Part shown: positions 24,617 to 32,340 of the stretch, one piece after another | Layout of the letters: every line of letters begins with the position of its first letter | Numbering within the stretch: the stretch's first letter is position 1 | DNA from: Murdochiella sp. Marseille-P8839 | GTDB lineage: Bacteria > Bacillota > Clostridia > Tissierellales > Peptoniphilaceae | Assembly (NCBI GenBank): GCA_019753405.1 | Contig: JAIKLF010000002.1 | Location: forward strand, 197,985 to 261,984 | Direction: 5' to 3' | DNA: 64,000 nucleotides | The notes under the pieces: generated by a model | Seen by the model: the letters and a program-made list of their open reading frames with translations, nothing else | Database searches by the model: none | What the model was told of the DNA's origin: nothing | Made by a program: the position numbers and the translations under genes

Positions 24617-25735
24617 ATGAACGGGAAAAAATTATGGACACTCCTCATGGCTGCTGCTTTAGCAGTCGGCTTAACCGCTTGTGGAGGAGATAAGCCGGCG
24701 GAGGAAAAGAAGGCCAACACACCTTCCGAAACCAAAACGGATGCTAACGCTGAGTGGGACGCCAAAACGGAAATTGAACATGCCTTAGCAACTTTGGAAA
24801 CCGGAGACCCGGTACCGAATGTAGAAGAAAAGACCTTAACGCTTTCTACGCACTGCACCGAATTGGACTCCAACTATGTGTATGCCACGGCCTTCAAGAA
24901 TGCGGTCGAAAAACTTTCTGACGGTAAAATGAAGATTACTGTGTATGGAAATGGACAGCTTTTTGGACAGGCGGATGCGTTGCAGGCTACTCAGCAAGGT
25001 ACGCTGGATATTGCCAACTCCGACACGGCTCTTTTGGCCAATTACAACCCCAAGGCCAGTATGTTGGACTTGCCGTATCTGATTAAAAATCGTGATCAGG
25101 CGACGAAGTTGGTAAAAGACGAGGAAATTAACAAAGAAATTTCAGCTTGGATTGAGGATTCCGGTATGCATTTACTATCCTTTATGCCGCTTAATTTCCG
25201 CAATGCCTTAATGAAAGATGCGAATATCAATTCGTTTGAAGGCTTCAAAGGCATCACCATGCGTACACCAGAAGAACCGCACACGATTGCTGCTTTCCGT
25301 GCGTTTGAGGCAAATCCGACGGTCATTCCTTCCGGCGAAGCGTACACCGCCGTTCAGACCGGCGTTGCTGATGGCTTAGAAGGCCATGCCGAGTATATGG
25401 TTTTGCAGAAATTCTATGAGGTTGCGAAGAACTATGTCCAGACGAAACACGTCTTCACCTTTACGGACTATGTCATGAGCAAGAAGATTTATGATGGTTT
25501 GTCGGATGCGCAGAAACAGGTTATTGATCGCGCGGCATCCGCGGCGTTGGATGTTTTCCTTAACTACACGGACAAACTCTTCCCCGCCATGGAAGATAAG
25601 CTGAAAACTCTCGGTGTCACATTTACCGAAGTTGATCTGAAGCCCTTTATTGAATCGGTACAGAGCTACAACGATGATTACATTCAAAAGAATGATCTGA
25701 AAGGAATTTATGAGAAAGTGAATTCCTACGAATAA
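24617..25735 (+). CDS. dctP: TRAP transporter solute-binding lipoprotein DctP
   Basis: 372-residue extracytoplasmic binding protein of a TRAP carboxylate transporter. It begins with a lipoprotein signal (KKLWTLLMAAALAVGLTAC), Cys24 being the lipidated residue, followed by a Lys/Glu-rich linker. The mature domain shows DctP features: KMKITVYGNGQLFGQADAL, ALLANYNPKASMLDLPYLI, the substrate-anchoring Arg in FRNALMKD and ITMRTPEEPHTIAAF, PSGEAYTAVQTGVADGLEG and VFTFTDYVMSKKIYDGLS. ATG 24617 is preferred over the upstream in-frame ATG because AAAGGGGA precedes it and the signal sequence starts there. TRAP systems import organic acids such as sialic, uronic or aldonic acids with sodium. The ligand here is unknown, but context points to a sugar acid. 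Confidence 0.92.
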   Translation: MNGKKLWTLLMAAALAVGLTACGGDKPAEEKKANTPSETKTDANAEWDAKTEIEHALATLETGDPVPNVEEKTLTLSTHCTELDSNYVYATAFKNAVEKLSDGKMKITVYGNGQLFGQADALQATQQGTLDIANSDTALLANYNPKASMLDLPYLIKNRDQATKLVKDEEINKEISAWIEDSGMHLLSFMPLNFRNALMKDANINSFEGFKGITMRTPEEPHTIAAFRAFEANPTVIPSGEAYTAVQTGVADGLEGHAEYMVLQKFYEVAKNYVQTKHVFTFTDYVMSKKIYDGLSDAQKQVIDRAASAALDVFLNYTDKLFPAMEDKLKTLGVTFTEVDLKPFIESVQSYNDDYIQKNDLKGIYEKVNSYE

Positions 25736-25747
25736 GCAAGGTGTAGA

Positions 25748-25777
25748 AACAGGCTCTGCTCCATCGCAGAGCCTGTT
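25748..25777 (+). promoter_or_regulatory. Intercistronic hairpin between dctP and dctQ
   Basis: AACAGGCTCTGC-tccatc-GCAGAGCCTGTT is a perfect 12-bp stem with no T-run. Such hairpins after binding-protein genes commonly stabilise or attenuate the message so that more binding protein than permease is made. Confidence 0.7.
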
Positions 25778-25797
25778 ATATCCCAGAAAGGTTCATT

Positions 25798-26214
25798 ATG
25801 ACGAAACTTCTCGATAAAGTACGAAAACTTACAAATGGAATTGTTATTTTCTTTTTCGCCCTTGTCGTCATTGTCGTATCCGCACAAGTATTTGCTCGCT
25901 TTGTTCTCAGAACATCCATTCGCTGGGCGGATGAGTTTTCCCGTTTTGCTTTTGTGTGGGTGATCTATTTAGGCGGAGCGATTACGATTCGCGATGGACG
26001 TAATGTCTGCTTCGATCTTTTTCTGGACGCACAGCAAGGAAAGAAATGGAAAGTGATGTATACGGCGGTCTTCTTGGCATCTACGCTCTTTCTGGTGCTG
26101 GTGACCTATTTTGGTGTTTTGGTTTGTCAATCTCTTGCAGCAGAAACCTCACCCATTATGCAGTTGCCGATGTCAATGGTCAGTCTTTGTATTCCCATTG
26201 GCGGGTACTCATGA
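25798..26214 (+). CDS. dctQ: TRAP transporter small permease DctQ, apparently frameshifted near the 3' end
   Basis: Small membrane subunit of the TRAP transporter. Visible are TM1 (NGIVIFFFALVVIVVSAQVFA), the family motif ADEFSRFAFVWVIYLGGA in TM2, TM3 (YTAVFLASTLFLVLVTYFG) and the beginning of TM4 (LPMSMVSLCIPIGG). The frame then stops at TGA 26214 after 138 residues. In the next frame the expected TM4 end and tail continue (VLMIFEEIASYLRHK...) to a TAA that overlaps the dctM start codon (TAATG). One extra base in the GGCGGG run near 26200 would explain this. It could be a real mutation, a programmed shift or a sequencing error. Confidence 0.82.
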   Translation: MTKLLDKVRKLTNGIVIFFFALVVIVVSAQVFARFVLRTSIRWADEFSRFAFVWVIYLGGAITIRDGRNVCFDLFLDAQQGKKWKVMYTAVFLASTLFLVLVTYFGVLVCQSLAAETSPIMQLPMSMVSLCIPIGGYS

Positions 26215-26285
26215 TTTTTGAGGAAATCGCCTCCTATCTGCGGCATAAAGACGATCGAACCGCAATCGAACAGGAGGTACAATAA
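26200..26285 (+). other. Out-of-frame C-terminal coding tail of dctQ
   Basis: From about 26200 the frame one base away from dctQ reads GG-VLMIFEEIASYLRHKDDRT and ends EQEVQ-TAA. The hydrophobic start completes the fourth DctQ helix, and the stop shares a base with the dctM ATG, the usual arrangement for dctQM pairs. Confidence 0.7.
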
Positions 26286-27559
26286 TGCTGTTAATGGCGT
26301 TTATTATCTTTTTAGTTTGTCTGTTCATTGGCGTGCCGATTGCCTTCTCTCTTGGCGTAGGTTCTATGTTAGCAATCCTCATTGATGGCAGCGTTTCGCC
26401 TATGCTGGTGGCACAGAAACTCTTTACCGGCGTAAACTCGTTTTCTCTTATGGCGATTCCGTTTTTCATGCTCGCCGGCGAATTGATGGAAGCGGGCGGT
26501 ATCTCGGAAAAACTTGTGAATATTGCAAAGGCTTTTGTGGGACATCTCACCGGAGGTATTGGTATGGTGGACATCGGTACGAGCACCTTATTTGCCGGTG
26601 TGTCCGGGTCGGCCGCGGCGGATACCGCAGCGGTTGGATCGATGCTGATTCCTTCAATGTTGAAAGATGGTTATCCGCGCGGCTTGGCCGCTGTGATTCA
26701 GGCTACTGCGGGATCTCTTGGTCCAATCATTCCGCCCAGCCTGACGATGATCATCTATTGTTCACTGACCAACCTCTCCATTGGGGAAGCCTTCATGGCC
26801 GGTGTTATCCCAGGTTTAATCATCGCGTTCGGAACCGGATTTGTAACTTGGCACTATGCAAAGAAGTTGAATATTAAAGGCGGAAAAAAATATACGTGGA
26901 AAGAACGAGGACAAGCCCTCAAAGACGGGTTTTTTGCGATCATCATGCCCATCATTATCATCGGTGGGATTGTTGGCGGATTGTTTACGCCGACGGAATC
27001 CGGGGCGATTGCATGCATCTATGCGCTCATTATTTCCATGTTTGTGTATAAGAAACTGAAATTGAGCATGCTGCCGGGCGTCTTGCTCAAATCGGCTTCC
27101 ATGACAGGAATGTGTCTCTTAATTGTTGCCGGTGCTTCGATTTTTAGCTGGTTGGTGGCTTACGAGCAATTCCCGTCCATTATCATTAATTTCTTTACCA
27201 GTTTAACGGACAGCAAATACGTCATCATGATCCTATTGGTGCTGTTTTTGCTCTTTGTCGGCATGTTCATTGAAACTCTGTCTGCAACGATTATTTGTGC
27301 ACCGATTCTGATGCCGGTTGCCTTGCAGTACGGTATTGAGCCCATTCAGTTCGCGCTGATTATGGTTATCACACTGGTCTATGCCGGCGTGACGCCTCCG
27401 GTAGGCGGCGTGCTCTTTATTACCATGGGCATTGCCAAAGCGAAGATGAAAGATGTCCTGCCATACTTGCCGGCGTATTTGATTGCTGTGGTCGTGTCTA
27501 TTCTTCTGTTTATCTTTGTACCGCAAATTGCTTTGTTCCTGCCGCATTTGCTGTTCTGA
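26285..27559 (+). CDS. dctM: TRAP transporter large permease DctM
   Basis: 424-residue polytopic membrane subunit that forms the ion-coupled pathway of the TRAP transporter. Recognisable DctM features are FLVCLFIGVPIAFSLGVGS, SFSLMAIPFFMLAGELMEAG, GGIGMVDIGTSTLFAGVSGS, DTAAVGSMLIPSMLKDGYP, GSLGPIIPPSLTMIIYCS, FTPTESGAIACIYALI and MFIETLSATIICAPILMPVA. It starts within the TAATG overlap with the dctQ tail. The next gene begins 12 bases after the stop. Confidence 0.93.
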   Translation: MLLMAFIIFLVCLFIGVPIAFSLGVGSMLAILIDGSVSPMLVAQKLFTGVNSFSLMAIPFFMLAGELMEAGGISEKLVNIAKAFVGHLTGGIGMVDIGTSTLFAGVSGSAAADTAAVGSMLIPSMLKDGYPRGLAAVIQATAGSLGPIIPPSLTMIIYCSLTNLSIGEAFMAGVIPGLIIAFGTGFVTWHYAKKLNIKGGKKYTWKERGQALKDGFFAIIMPIIIIGGIVGGLFTPTESGAIACIYALIISMFVYKKLKLSMLPGVLLKSASMTGMCLLIVAGASIFSWLVAYEQFPSIIINFFTSLTDSKYVIMILLVLFLLFVGMFIETLSATIICAPILMPVALQYGIEPIQFALIMVITLVYAGVTPPVGGVLFITMGIAKAKMKDVLPYLPAYLIAVVVSILLFIFVPQIALFLPHLLF

Positions 27560-27571
27560 TTGGGGGAGAAG

Positions 27572-28408
27572 ATGAAATTTGATTTTCAACAAAAAGTTGT
27601 TGCGATTACCGGTGCCGGAGGCATTCTGTGCAGTGAAATGGCTATGTTTTTAGCGAAACAGAATGCGCGTGTATGCCTTCTGGACATTGATGTTCAGGCC
27701 GTAACCGAATTGCAGGAAAAGATTCGGAAAGCGGGAGGAGAAGCATTGGCCATTGCGTGTGATGTGTTGGACGAAGAGGCGATTCGAAAAGCACATGAGA
27801 CCATATTAAACACGTATGGGCCGGTGAACTTTTTAATCAACGGTGCCGGAGGAAATCATCCGAAGGCGACAACAACAAGCCCGGTGTTTTCAAAAGAACA
27901 ACTTGGTCAAGAGAAGACCTTCTTTGATTTAAGCAAACCGGATTTTACGTTTGTTTTTGACATCAATTTCATGGGCGCATTTCTTGTCATCAAGGAATTT
28001 GCCAAGGATATGTTGGAAAGCGAAGATGCGGCGATCATTAATATTGCGTCGGTGAATAGCTTCTTGCCTTTAACGAAAATTCCGGCCTATTCTGCAGCAA
28101 AAGAAGCCTTGAGTAATTTTACAAAGTGGCTTGCCATGTATTTTTCGGCCGTGCCCATTCGGGTGAATGCTATTGCGCCGGGCTTTTTGCTAACAAAACA
28201 GACAAAGCCGCTCTTCTATGAAGAAGACGGAAAGACGCCAACCAAACGATTAAGCCAAATTATCGAAGGTACACCAATGAAGCGTCTCGGCGTACCGGAG
28301 GAGTTGCTGGGAACCATCGGCTATCTTTTGGACAAGGAGTTGTCCGGCTTTGTAACGGGAGCCATAATTCCCGTGGATGGCGGCTATACCGCTTATAGTG
28401 GGGTGTAA
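27572..28408 (+). CDS. SDR family oxidoreductase, UxuB-like (aldonate/ketoaldonate type)
   Basis: 278-residue short-chain dehydrogenase. The cofactor loop is ITGAGGILCSEMA near residue 12, with Asp in LLDIDVQAV favouring NAD(H), then NGAGGNHPKATTTSP, INIASVNSF (Ser) and the catalytic AYSAAKEAL (YxxxK). The insert after NGAGGNHP and the C-terminal VTGAIIPVDGGYTAYSGV are typical of the SDR group containing fructuronate reductase UxuB. That suggests oxidation or reduction at a carbon of a six-carbon sugar acid. ATG 27572 follows GGGGGAGAAG; the in-frame TTG 27560 lies inside that site. Exact substrate unknown. Confidence 0.8.
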   Translation: MKFDFQQKVVAITGAGGILCSEMAMFLAKQNARVCLLDIDVQAVTELQEKIRKAGGEALAIACDVLDEEAIRKAHETILNTYGPVNFLINGAGGNHPKATTTSPVFSKEQLGQEKTFFDLSKPDFTFVFDINFMGAFLVIKEFAKDMLESEDAAIINIASVNSFLPLTKIPAYSAAKEALSNFTKWLAMYFSAVPIRVNAIAPGFLLTKQTKPLFYEEDGKTPTKRLSQIIEGTPMKRLGVPEELLGTIGYLLDKELSGFVTGAIIPVDGGYTAYSGV

Positions 28409-28409
28409 C

Positions 28410-29432
28410 ATGAAGGCAATTCAAATTTTAGAAAAACAGAATATTCAGGTAGTAGAAGTAGATGAGCCAAAAATGCGTCCGAATCACAGCAAAATTAAAG
28501 TGCTGTCGATGGGCGTCTGCGGGTCGGATGTACATGCCTATGCCGGAAAAAGTCCGAATGTGCAGTATCCCGTGATCATCGGGCATGAGATTGTTGGCGA
28601 AATTATAGAGATTGGCGAAGGGGAGAACCCTCGTCAACTGCGCGTTGGCGATCGTGTAGTTCTCAATCCGTATCTGTACTGTGGAACCTGCTACGCCTGT
28701 GAACAAGGACAAACCAATGCCTGCTCCTCGCTCAAATGCCTCGGTGTCCAAACTGACGGCGCGATGTGCGATACCTTCGTTCATCCGACGAAACTGATGA
28801 TTAAGGTGCCGGATACGATTGACAACGAATTAGGCGCGGTAATTGAGCCGACGGTGATCGCTCTTCATGCATTGCACCGTATGGAAGCAAAAGCAGGGGA
28901 GCATGTGGTGATCATTGGCGCAGGGTGTATTGGGCTTCTTACCGCCATTGTAGCCAAGGCAAAGGGACTGAAGGTAATTGTTGCCGATGTGGTTGATGAG
29001 CGTTTGGAGGTTGCAACATCTCTCGGCGTTGACGGCACAATCAATCCGATGAAGGAAAATGCCGTGGAGAAGCTGTCGGCATTGACAAACGGCAGAATGG
29101 CGGAATGCGTTTGCGAGATGTCCGGCTCTGCAGCGGGTGTTCGCAGTGTTTTAGATTATGCCGCATCGACAGGAAGAATCGCTCTTACCGGTTGGCCGGA
29201 TCGTGAAGTGGAACTTCCCACTGCTGTAATTACGAGAAAAGAATTGAAGATTCTCGGTTCCCGTACAGGTGTCACCGAAGAATTTGAAGAAGTGGTTTCC
29301 ATGATTGAAGAAGGGAAAATTGATCCGCGCAAGATTATTTCCCGTGTCGTTGACTTCAACGAGTTACCGGAAACTATCGCAGCGCTGGACAAAGACCCCG
29401 GTATGGCAATAAAGGTGGTCGCGCTGCGTTAA
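28410..29432 (+). CDS. Zinc-dependent alcohol/polyol dehydrogenase (MDR family)
   Basis: 340-residue medium-chain dehydrogenase of the sorbitol/threonine/idonate dehydrogenase type. The catalytic zinc ligands lie in GVCGSDVHAY (Cys) and GHEIVGEI (His-Glu); the structural zinc Cys cluster is CGTCYACEQGQTNAC; the Rossmann loop is VVIIGAGCIGLLTAIVA with Asp in VIVADVVDERL (NAD preference). ATG 28410 lies one base after the SDR stop; the longer frame from 28377 would start within the SDR gene. In this operon it would oxidise a hydroxyl of the imported sugar acid before IolC acts; this is inference. Confidence 0.83.
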   Translation: MKAIQILEKQNIQVVEVDEPKMRPNHSKIKVLSMGVCGSDVHAYAGKSPNVQYPVIIGHEIVGEIIEIGEGENPRQLRVGDRVVLNPYLYCGTCYACEQGQTNACSSLKCLGVQTDGAMCDTFVHPTKLMIKVPDTIDNELGAVIEPTVIALHALHRMEAKAGEHVVIIGAGCIGLLTAIVAKAKGLKVIVADVVDERLEVATSLGVDGTINPMKENAVEKLSALTNGRMAECVCEMSGSAAGVRSVLDYAASTGRIALTGWPDREVELPTAVITRKELKILGSRTGVTEEFEEVVSMIEEGKIDPRKIISRVVDFNELPETIAALDKDPGMAIKVVALR

Positions 29433-29531
29433 AGAAAGTCGCCGTAACGATGGATAGATTTCTTCGTCGGCTATCCCTTTTGGCGAATAGACCGAGAAGA
29501 AAGATAGGAATCAAAAAGGCAAGGAGAAAAA

Positions 29532-31049
29532 ATGAACGAAGTCAAAAAAATGAAGTATTGCGTAAATGGAGAATGGAAAACATCCAAAGCAGAAAAATAT
29601 TATGACGTGACGGACTCCAGTACCGGCGAACTGCTGGCGCAGGTGCCCAGCTGTACAAAAGAAGAGGTCGAAGAGGCGATCGCTTCCGCTCACGAGGCTT
29701 ATAAGAGCTGGTCTGCACTGTCTTTAAGCCGCCGTACACAATATCTGTTTACCTGGCGAAATGTGCTGATGGATCATCTTGAAGAATTAACGGTGCTTTG
29801 TGCAAAAGAATTGGGCAAGAACCTGGCCGAAGCACGAGGAGATGTTTTAAAGGCGATTGAACCGACGGAATTTGCCACGGGAATTTCCTTTGCTTCTCAA
29901 GGACATGCATCTCTCAACGTCACAACCGGCTACGATACGGCCACGTATCGTGAACCGCTCGGTGTAGTCGGTGGAATTGTTCCGTTCAACTTCCCGGCGA
30001 TGATTCCCTGGGGATGGATGGTTCCGGTTGCACTGGCAACAGGAAATACGGTTGTTCTCAAGGCAAATACGCAGACGCCGCTTACATCCATGCGTATGTT
30101 GGAACTCTTTTATGAAGAAGCCAAATTTCCCAAGGGCGTGGTGAACTTGGTGACATGCAGCCGTCATGAGGCGGAGCTTTTGCTGACCGATCCTCGCGTA
30201 AAGGCGATCACATTCGTCGGCACGACAAAGGTCGGCAAGCATATTTATTCGGTCGCTTCTGCCAACGGCAAGCGCGTACAGGCACAATGCGAAGCGAAGA
30301 ACCATGCTCTTCTGTTGGAAGACGCCGACCTGGAAAGCGCGACCAAAGCGATTATCAACTCCACGTACGGCTGTGCCGGCATGCGCTGCATGGCGCTTCC
30401 GGTCATTGTCGTCCAGGAGAGCATTGCAGATCGCTTTGTCGAGCTGCTCAAAGAAAAAGCACAAGCTATGAAAGTGGGCTGCGCTTACGATGAGAATACG
30501 GATTTGGGTCCTGTTGTTTCGCAGGAACACAAAGATTCGATTGTGCGCTGGATTGACCAAGGAGTTAAAGAGGGCGCTGAACTGGTGCTGGATGGACGAG
30601 ATATCGTTGTACCGGGCTATGAAGGTGGCTATTTTGTTGGCCCGACTATTTTCGACCATGTCACGGAAGAAATGTCTGTGGGAACACAGGAGATTTTTGG
30701 ACCGGTTACCCTTATTAAACGGGTGAGGGACTTCGAAGAGGGATTGAAAGTCATGAATGATAATCCCTTTGCGAACGGTTCGGTTATCTTCACGCAGAGC
30801 GGATACTATGCACGCGAATTTGAAATGCGCACGGATGGCGGCATGGTAGGAATCAATGTTGGCATTCCCGTACCGACGGCCTATTTCCCGTTCTCCGGAA
30901 ATAAAGATTCGTTCTTTGGCGATTTGCATGTGCTTGGAGCGGATGGTGTACGTTTCTATACGCGCGCAAAAACCGTTACCAAACATTGGTTCGATGATCG
31001 TTCTAAGTATAGAGAAGTCGGCACATGGGAAGGTTCCGTCGACCGCTGA
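29532..31049 (+). CDS. iolA: CoA-acylating (methyl)malonate-semialdehyde dehydrogenase
   Basis: 505-residue aldehyde dehydrogenase of the MmsA/IolA type, which turns malonate semialdehyde into acetyl-CoA, CO2 and NADH. Characteristic segments are YREPLGVVGGIVPFNFPAMI, WMVPVALATGNTVVLK, FVGTTKVGKHIY, AKNHALLLEDADLESA and the catalytic Cys in YGCAGMRCMALPVIVV, where the RCMA context is specific to the CoA-acylating group. NPFANGSVIFTQSG and IPVPTAYFPFSGNKDSFFGD complete it. It uses the product of the IolJ aldolase and so closes the pathway. An AGGAG site precedes the ATG, about 100 bases after the dehydrogenase gene. Confidence 0.9.
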   Translation: MNEVKKMKYCVNGEWKTSKAEKYYDVTDSSTGELLAQVPSCTKEEVEEAIASAHEAYKSWSALSLSRRTQYLFTWRNVLMDHLEELTVLCAKELGKNLAEARGDVLKAIEPTEFATGISFASQGHASLNVTTGYDTATYREPLGVVGGIVPFNFPAMIPWGWMVPVALATGNTVVLKANTQTPLTSMRMLELFYEEAKFPKGVVNLVTCSRHEAELLLTDPRVKAITFVGTTKVGKHIYSVASANGKRVQAQCEAKNHALLLEDADLESATKAIINSTYGCAGMRCMALPVIVVQESIADRFVELLKEKAQAMKVGCAYDENTDLGPVVSQEHKDSIVRWIDQGVKEGAELVLDGRDIVVPGYEGGYFVGPTIFDHVTEEMSVGTQEIFGPVTLIKRVRDFEEGLKVMNDNPFANGSVIFTQSGYYAREFEMRTDGGMVGINVGIPVPTAYFPFSGNKDSFFGDLHVLGADGVRFYTRAKTVTKHWFDDRSKYREVGTWEGSVDR

Positions 31050-31113
31050 TCGATGGTCTCTTTCCCAAGGCCATGCAAATGGCCTGAACAATAGAGCATT
31101 CCTTTGTCGAAGA

Positions 31114-31146
31114 GAAACAGGACGCCGTGGCGTCCTGTTTTTCTTT
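31114..31146 (+). terminator. Rho-independent terminator of the iol-TRAP operon
   Basis: ACAGGACGCC-gt-GGCGTCCTGT followed by TTTTCTTT, 65 bases after iolA. Confidence 0.92.
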
Positions 31147-31166
31147 ATGTATGCGGAAAATAGCGC

Positions 31167-31694
31167 TTACGTTTTCTTCCTTTGTTTCTCCCATGCCAAC
31201 AGCTGAGCCTTTCGTTTCAATCCGCCCGCATAACCGGTTAGTGCGCCCTTTGCACCGATCACACGATGACAGGGGATAATGAGGAGAATGGGATTGTGCG
31301 CAACAGCGTTGCCGACGGCTTGGGCGGACATGGTGGGACGGTTCAATCGTTTTGCCGCCTGCAGGGCAACATCACCATAGGTCACCGTTTGTCCATAGGG
31401 AATTGTAAGCAGAATCTCGTAGATGACGTGGCGAAAAGGCGTTGTCATAGTCGCGAGTGGCGGAAGAAAGTCGGGCAGTTGGCCGGAAAAATAAAGATTC
31501 AGCCAGCGTGTTGTCTCTTGAAAGACGGGCTGGTTCAAATATTCCGATGATCCAGAAACGGAAAAATGCTCCTCGAAGCGCAGTGCGTGAAGAGCATTTT
31601 CATTGAATGTGATTCGGATCGTGCCGAGCGGAGAAGAATAAAATCCCGTCATCACGGGAGTGGTCGGGAAAACCCGAAAAACCTCAGCCTTCAT
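31167..31694 (-). CDS. ogt: Methylated-DNA--[protein]-cysteine S-methyltransferase
   Basis: 175-residue O6-alkylguanine-DNA alkyltransferase, a suicide repair protein. The acceptor Cys is in LLIIPCHRVIGAKGALTGYAGG; upstream are the HTH part (IPYGQTVTYGDVALQ, QAVGNAVAHNP) and an N-terminal ribonuclease-like domain (TGFYSSPLGTIRITFNE). The start is set at 31694, which overlaps the end of feoA by 11 bases; the ribosome site is weak, so coupling to feoA is likely. A longer frame to 31757 would run deep into feoA. Confidence 0.88.
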   Translation of the reverse strand: MKAEVFRVFPTTPVMTGFYSSPLGTIRITFNENALHALRFEEHFSVSGSSEYLNQPVFQETTRWLNLYFSGQLPDFLPPLATMTTPFRHVIYEILLTIPYGQTVTYGDVALQAAKRLNRPTMSAQAVGNAVAHNPILLIIPCHRVIGAKGALTGYAGGLKRKAQLLAWEKQRKKT

Positions 31695-31959
31695 GTTCTG
31701 CGCATGGACGCGCCTGGAGCAGAAACGGCTGTGCACTTTCCGCGACCGGAGCGACATCTATCTTTTGCGCCAACTCACGACTGATGCCGAGGCGTGTTTC
31801 CTTGACCACAACAATATAGTTTCCTTGCGTTTCATTCACCAATCGAATTTGACTGCCGGGAACAAATCCAAGATTCATCAGCTGTTTTTGCAGTTTTTCG
31901 CGTCCTCCGATATGTACAATTTCATAGGTTTCACCCGGATTTGCTAAGAAAAGTTTCAT
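31684..31959 (-). CDS. feoA: FeoA-like SH3 domain protein
   Basis: 91-residue FeoA-type protein. The fold is seen in LANPGETYEIVHIGGREKLQ, LMNLGFVPGSQIRLVNE and NYIVVVKETRLGISRELAQK, followed by a short tail. FeoA proteins assist the ferrous iron transporter FeoB or form the C-terminal domain of iron/manganese regulators. No feoB is nearby, so the job here is uncertain. GAAAGGATG precedes ATG 31959. It probably forms a two-gene unit with ogt. Confidence 0.83.
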   Translation of the reverse strand: MKLFLANPGETYEIVHIGGREKLQKQLMNLGFVPGSQIRLVNETQGNYIVVVKETRLGISRELAQKIDVAPVAESAQPFLLQARPCAEHEG

Positions 31960-32089
31960 GATACATCCTTTCAACATCCATAACATAATGGCGATTACTC
32001 TTCGCCAACAACTTCACGCAAATCATTCTATGTCCATGACGAGATAATGCCGGACGGCACCGGAAAACTCATCCATTGCCCAAGAAATA

Positions 32090-32105
32090 GTTAGCTTTAT
32101 CTAAC
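32090..32105. promoter_or_regulatory. Short inverted repeat, possible metalloregulator site
   Basis: GTTAG-ctttat-CTAAC lies about 130 bases upstream of feoA. It is loosely similar to DtxR-family boxes (TTAG...CTAA). This is weak evidence from one short dyad. The rest of 31960-32142 shows no gene. Confidence 0.25.
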
Positions 32106-32142
32106 ATGATTTTACGCAGGGATGCGCTTGACGTCAAGGGGG

Positions 32143-32340
32143 ATGTATTTGCACAAACAAATTTATGAGATGTATTGCGGCAACGAAAAACTCTCACAGC
32201 TGGTGAGAGAAATTTCTTGGACGAGCAATTTGCTGATTATGTCCGAATGCAAGACCGACAAACTGCGCGAATTGACCGAGCTTACGCTGGAAAAACCTCT
32301 GGAAATGCGACAAAATAGAACCGGGAGGAAAGAAAGATGA
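32143..32340 (+). pseudogene. Fragment of a DUF1016 (YhcG-type) nuclease gene
   Basis: The frame encodes LHKQIYEMYCGNEKLSQLVR and continues EISWTSNLLIMSECKTDKLREL, which matches the N-terminal helical domain of DUF1016 proteins (QFYxxYP...LxREISWxHNLxILxKCK). Everything before and after this block is missing, and the last 18 residues are unrelated. The intact family members, of about 350 residues, carry a C-terminal PD-(D/E)xK domain. An AAGGGGG lies immediately before ATG 32143, and the stop overlaps the next start by 4 bases, so the remnant may still be translated. Confidence 0.7.

Noticed and set aside
29847..31091. A 414-codon open frame antisense to iolA
   Set aside because: It mirrors the codon structure of a well-supported dehydrogenase gene, has no ribosome site and shows no protein family features.
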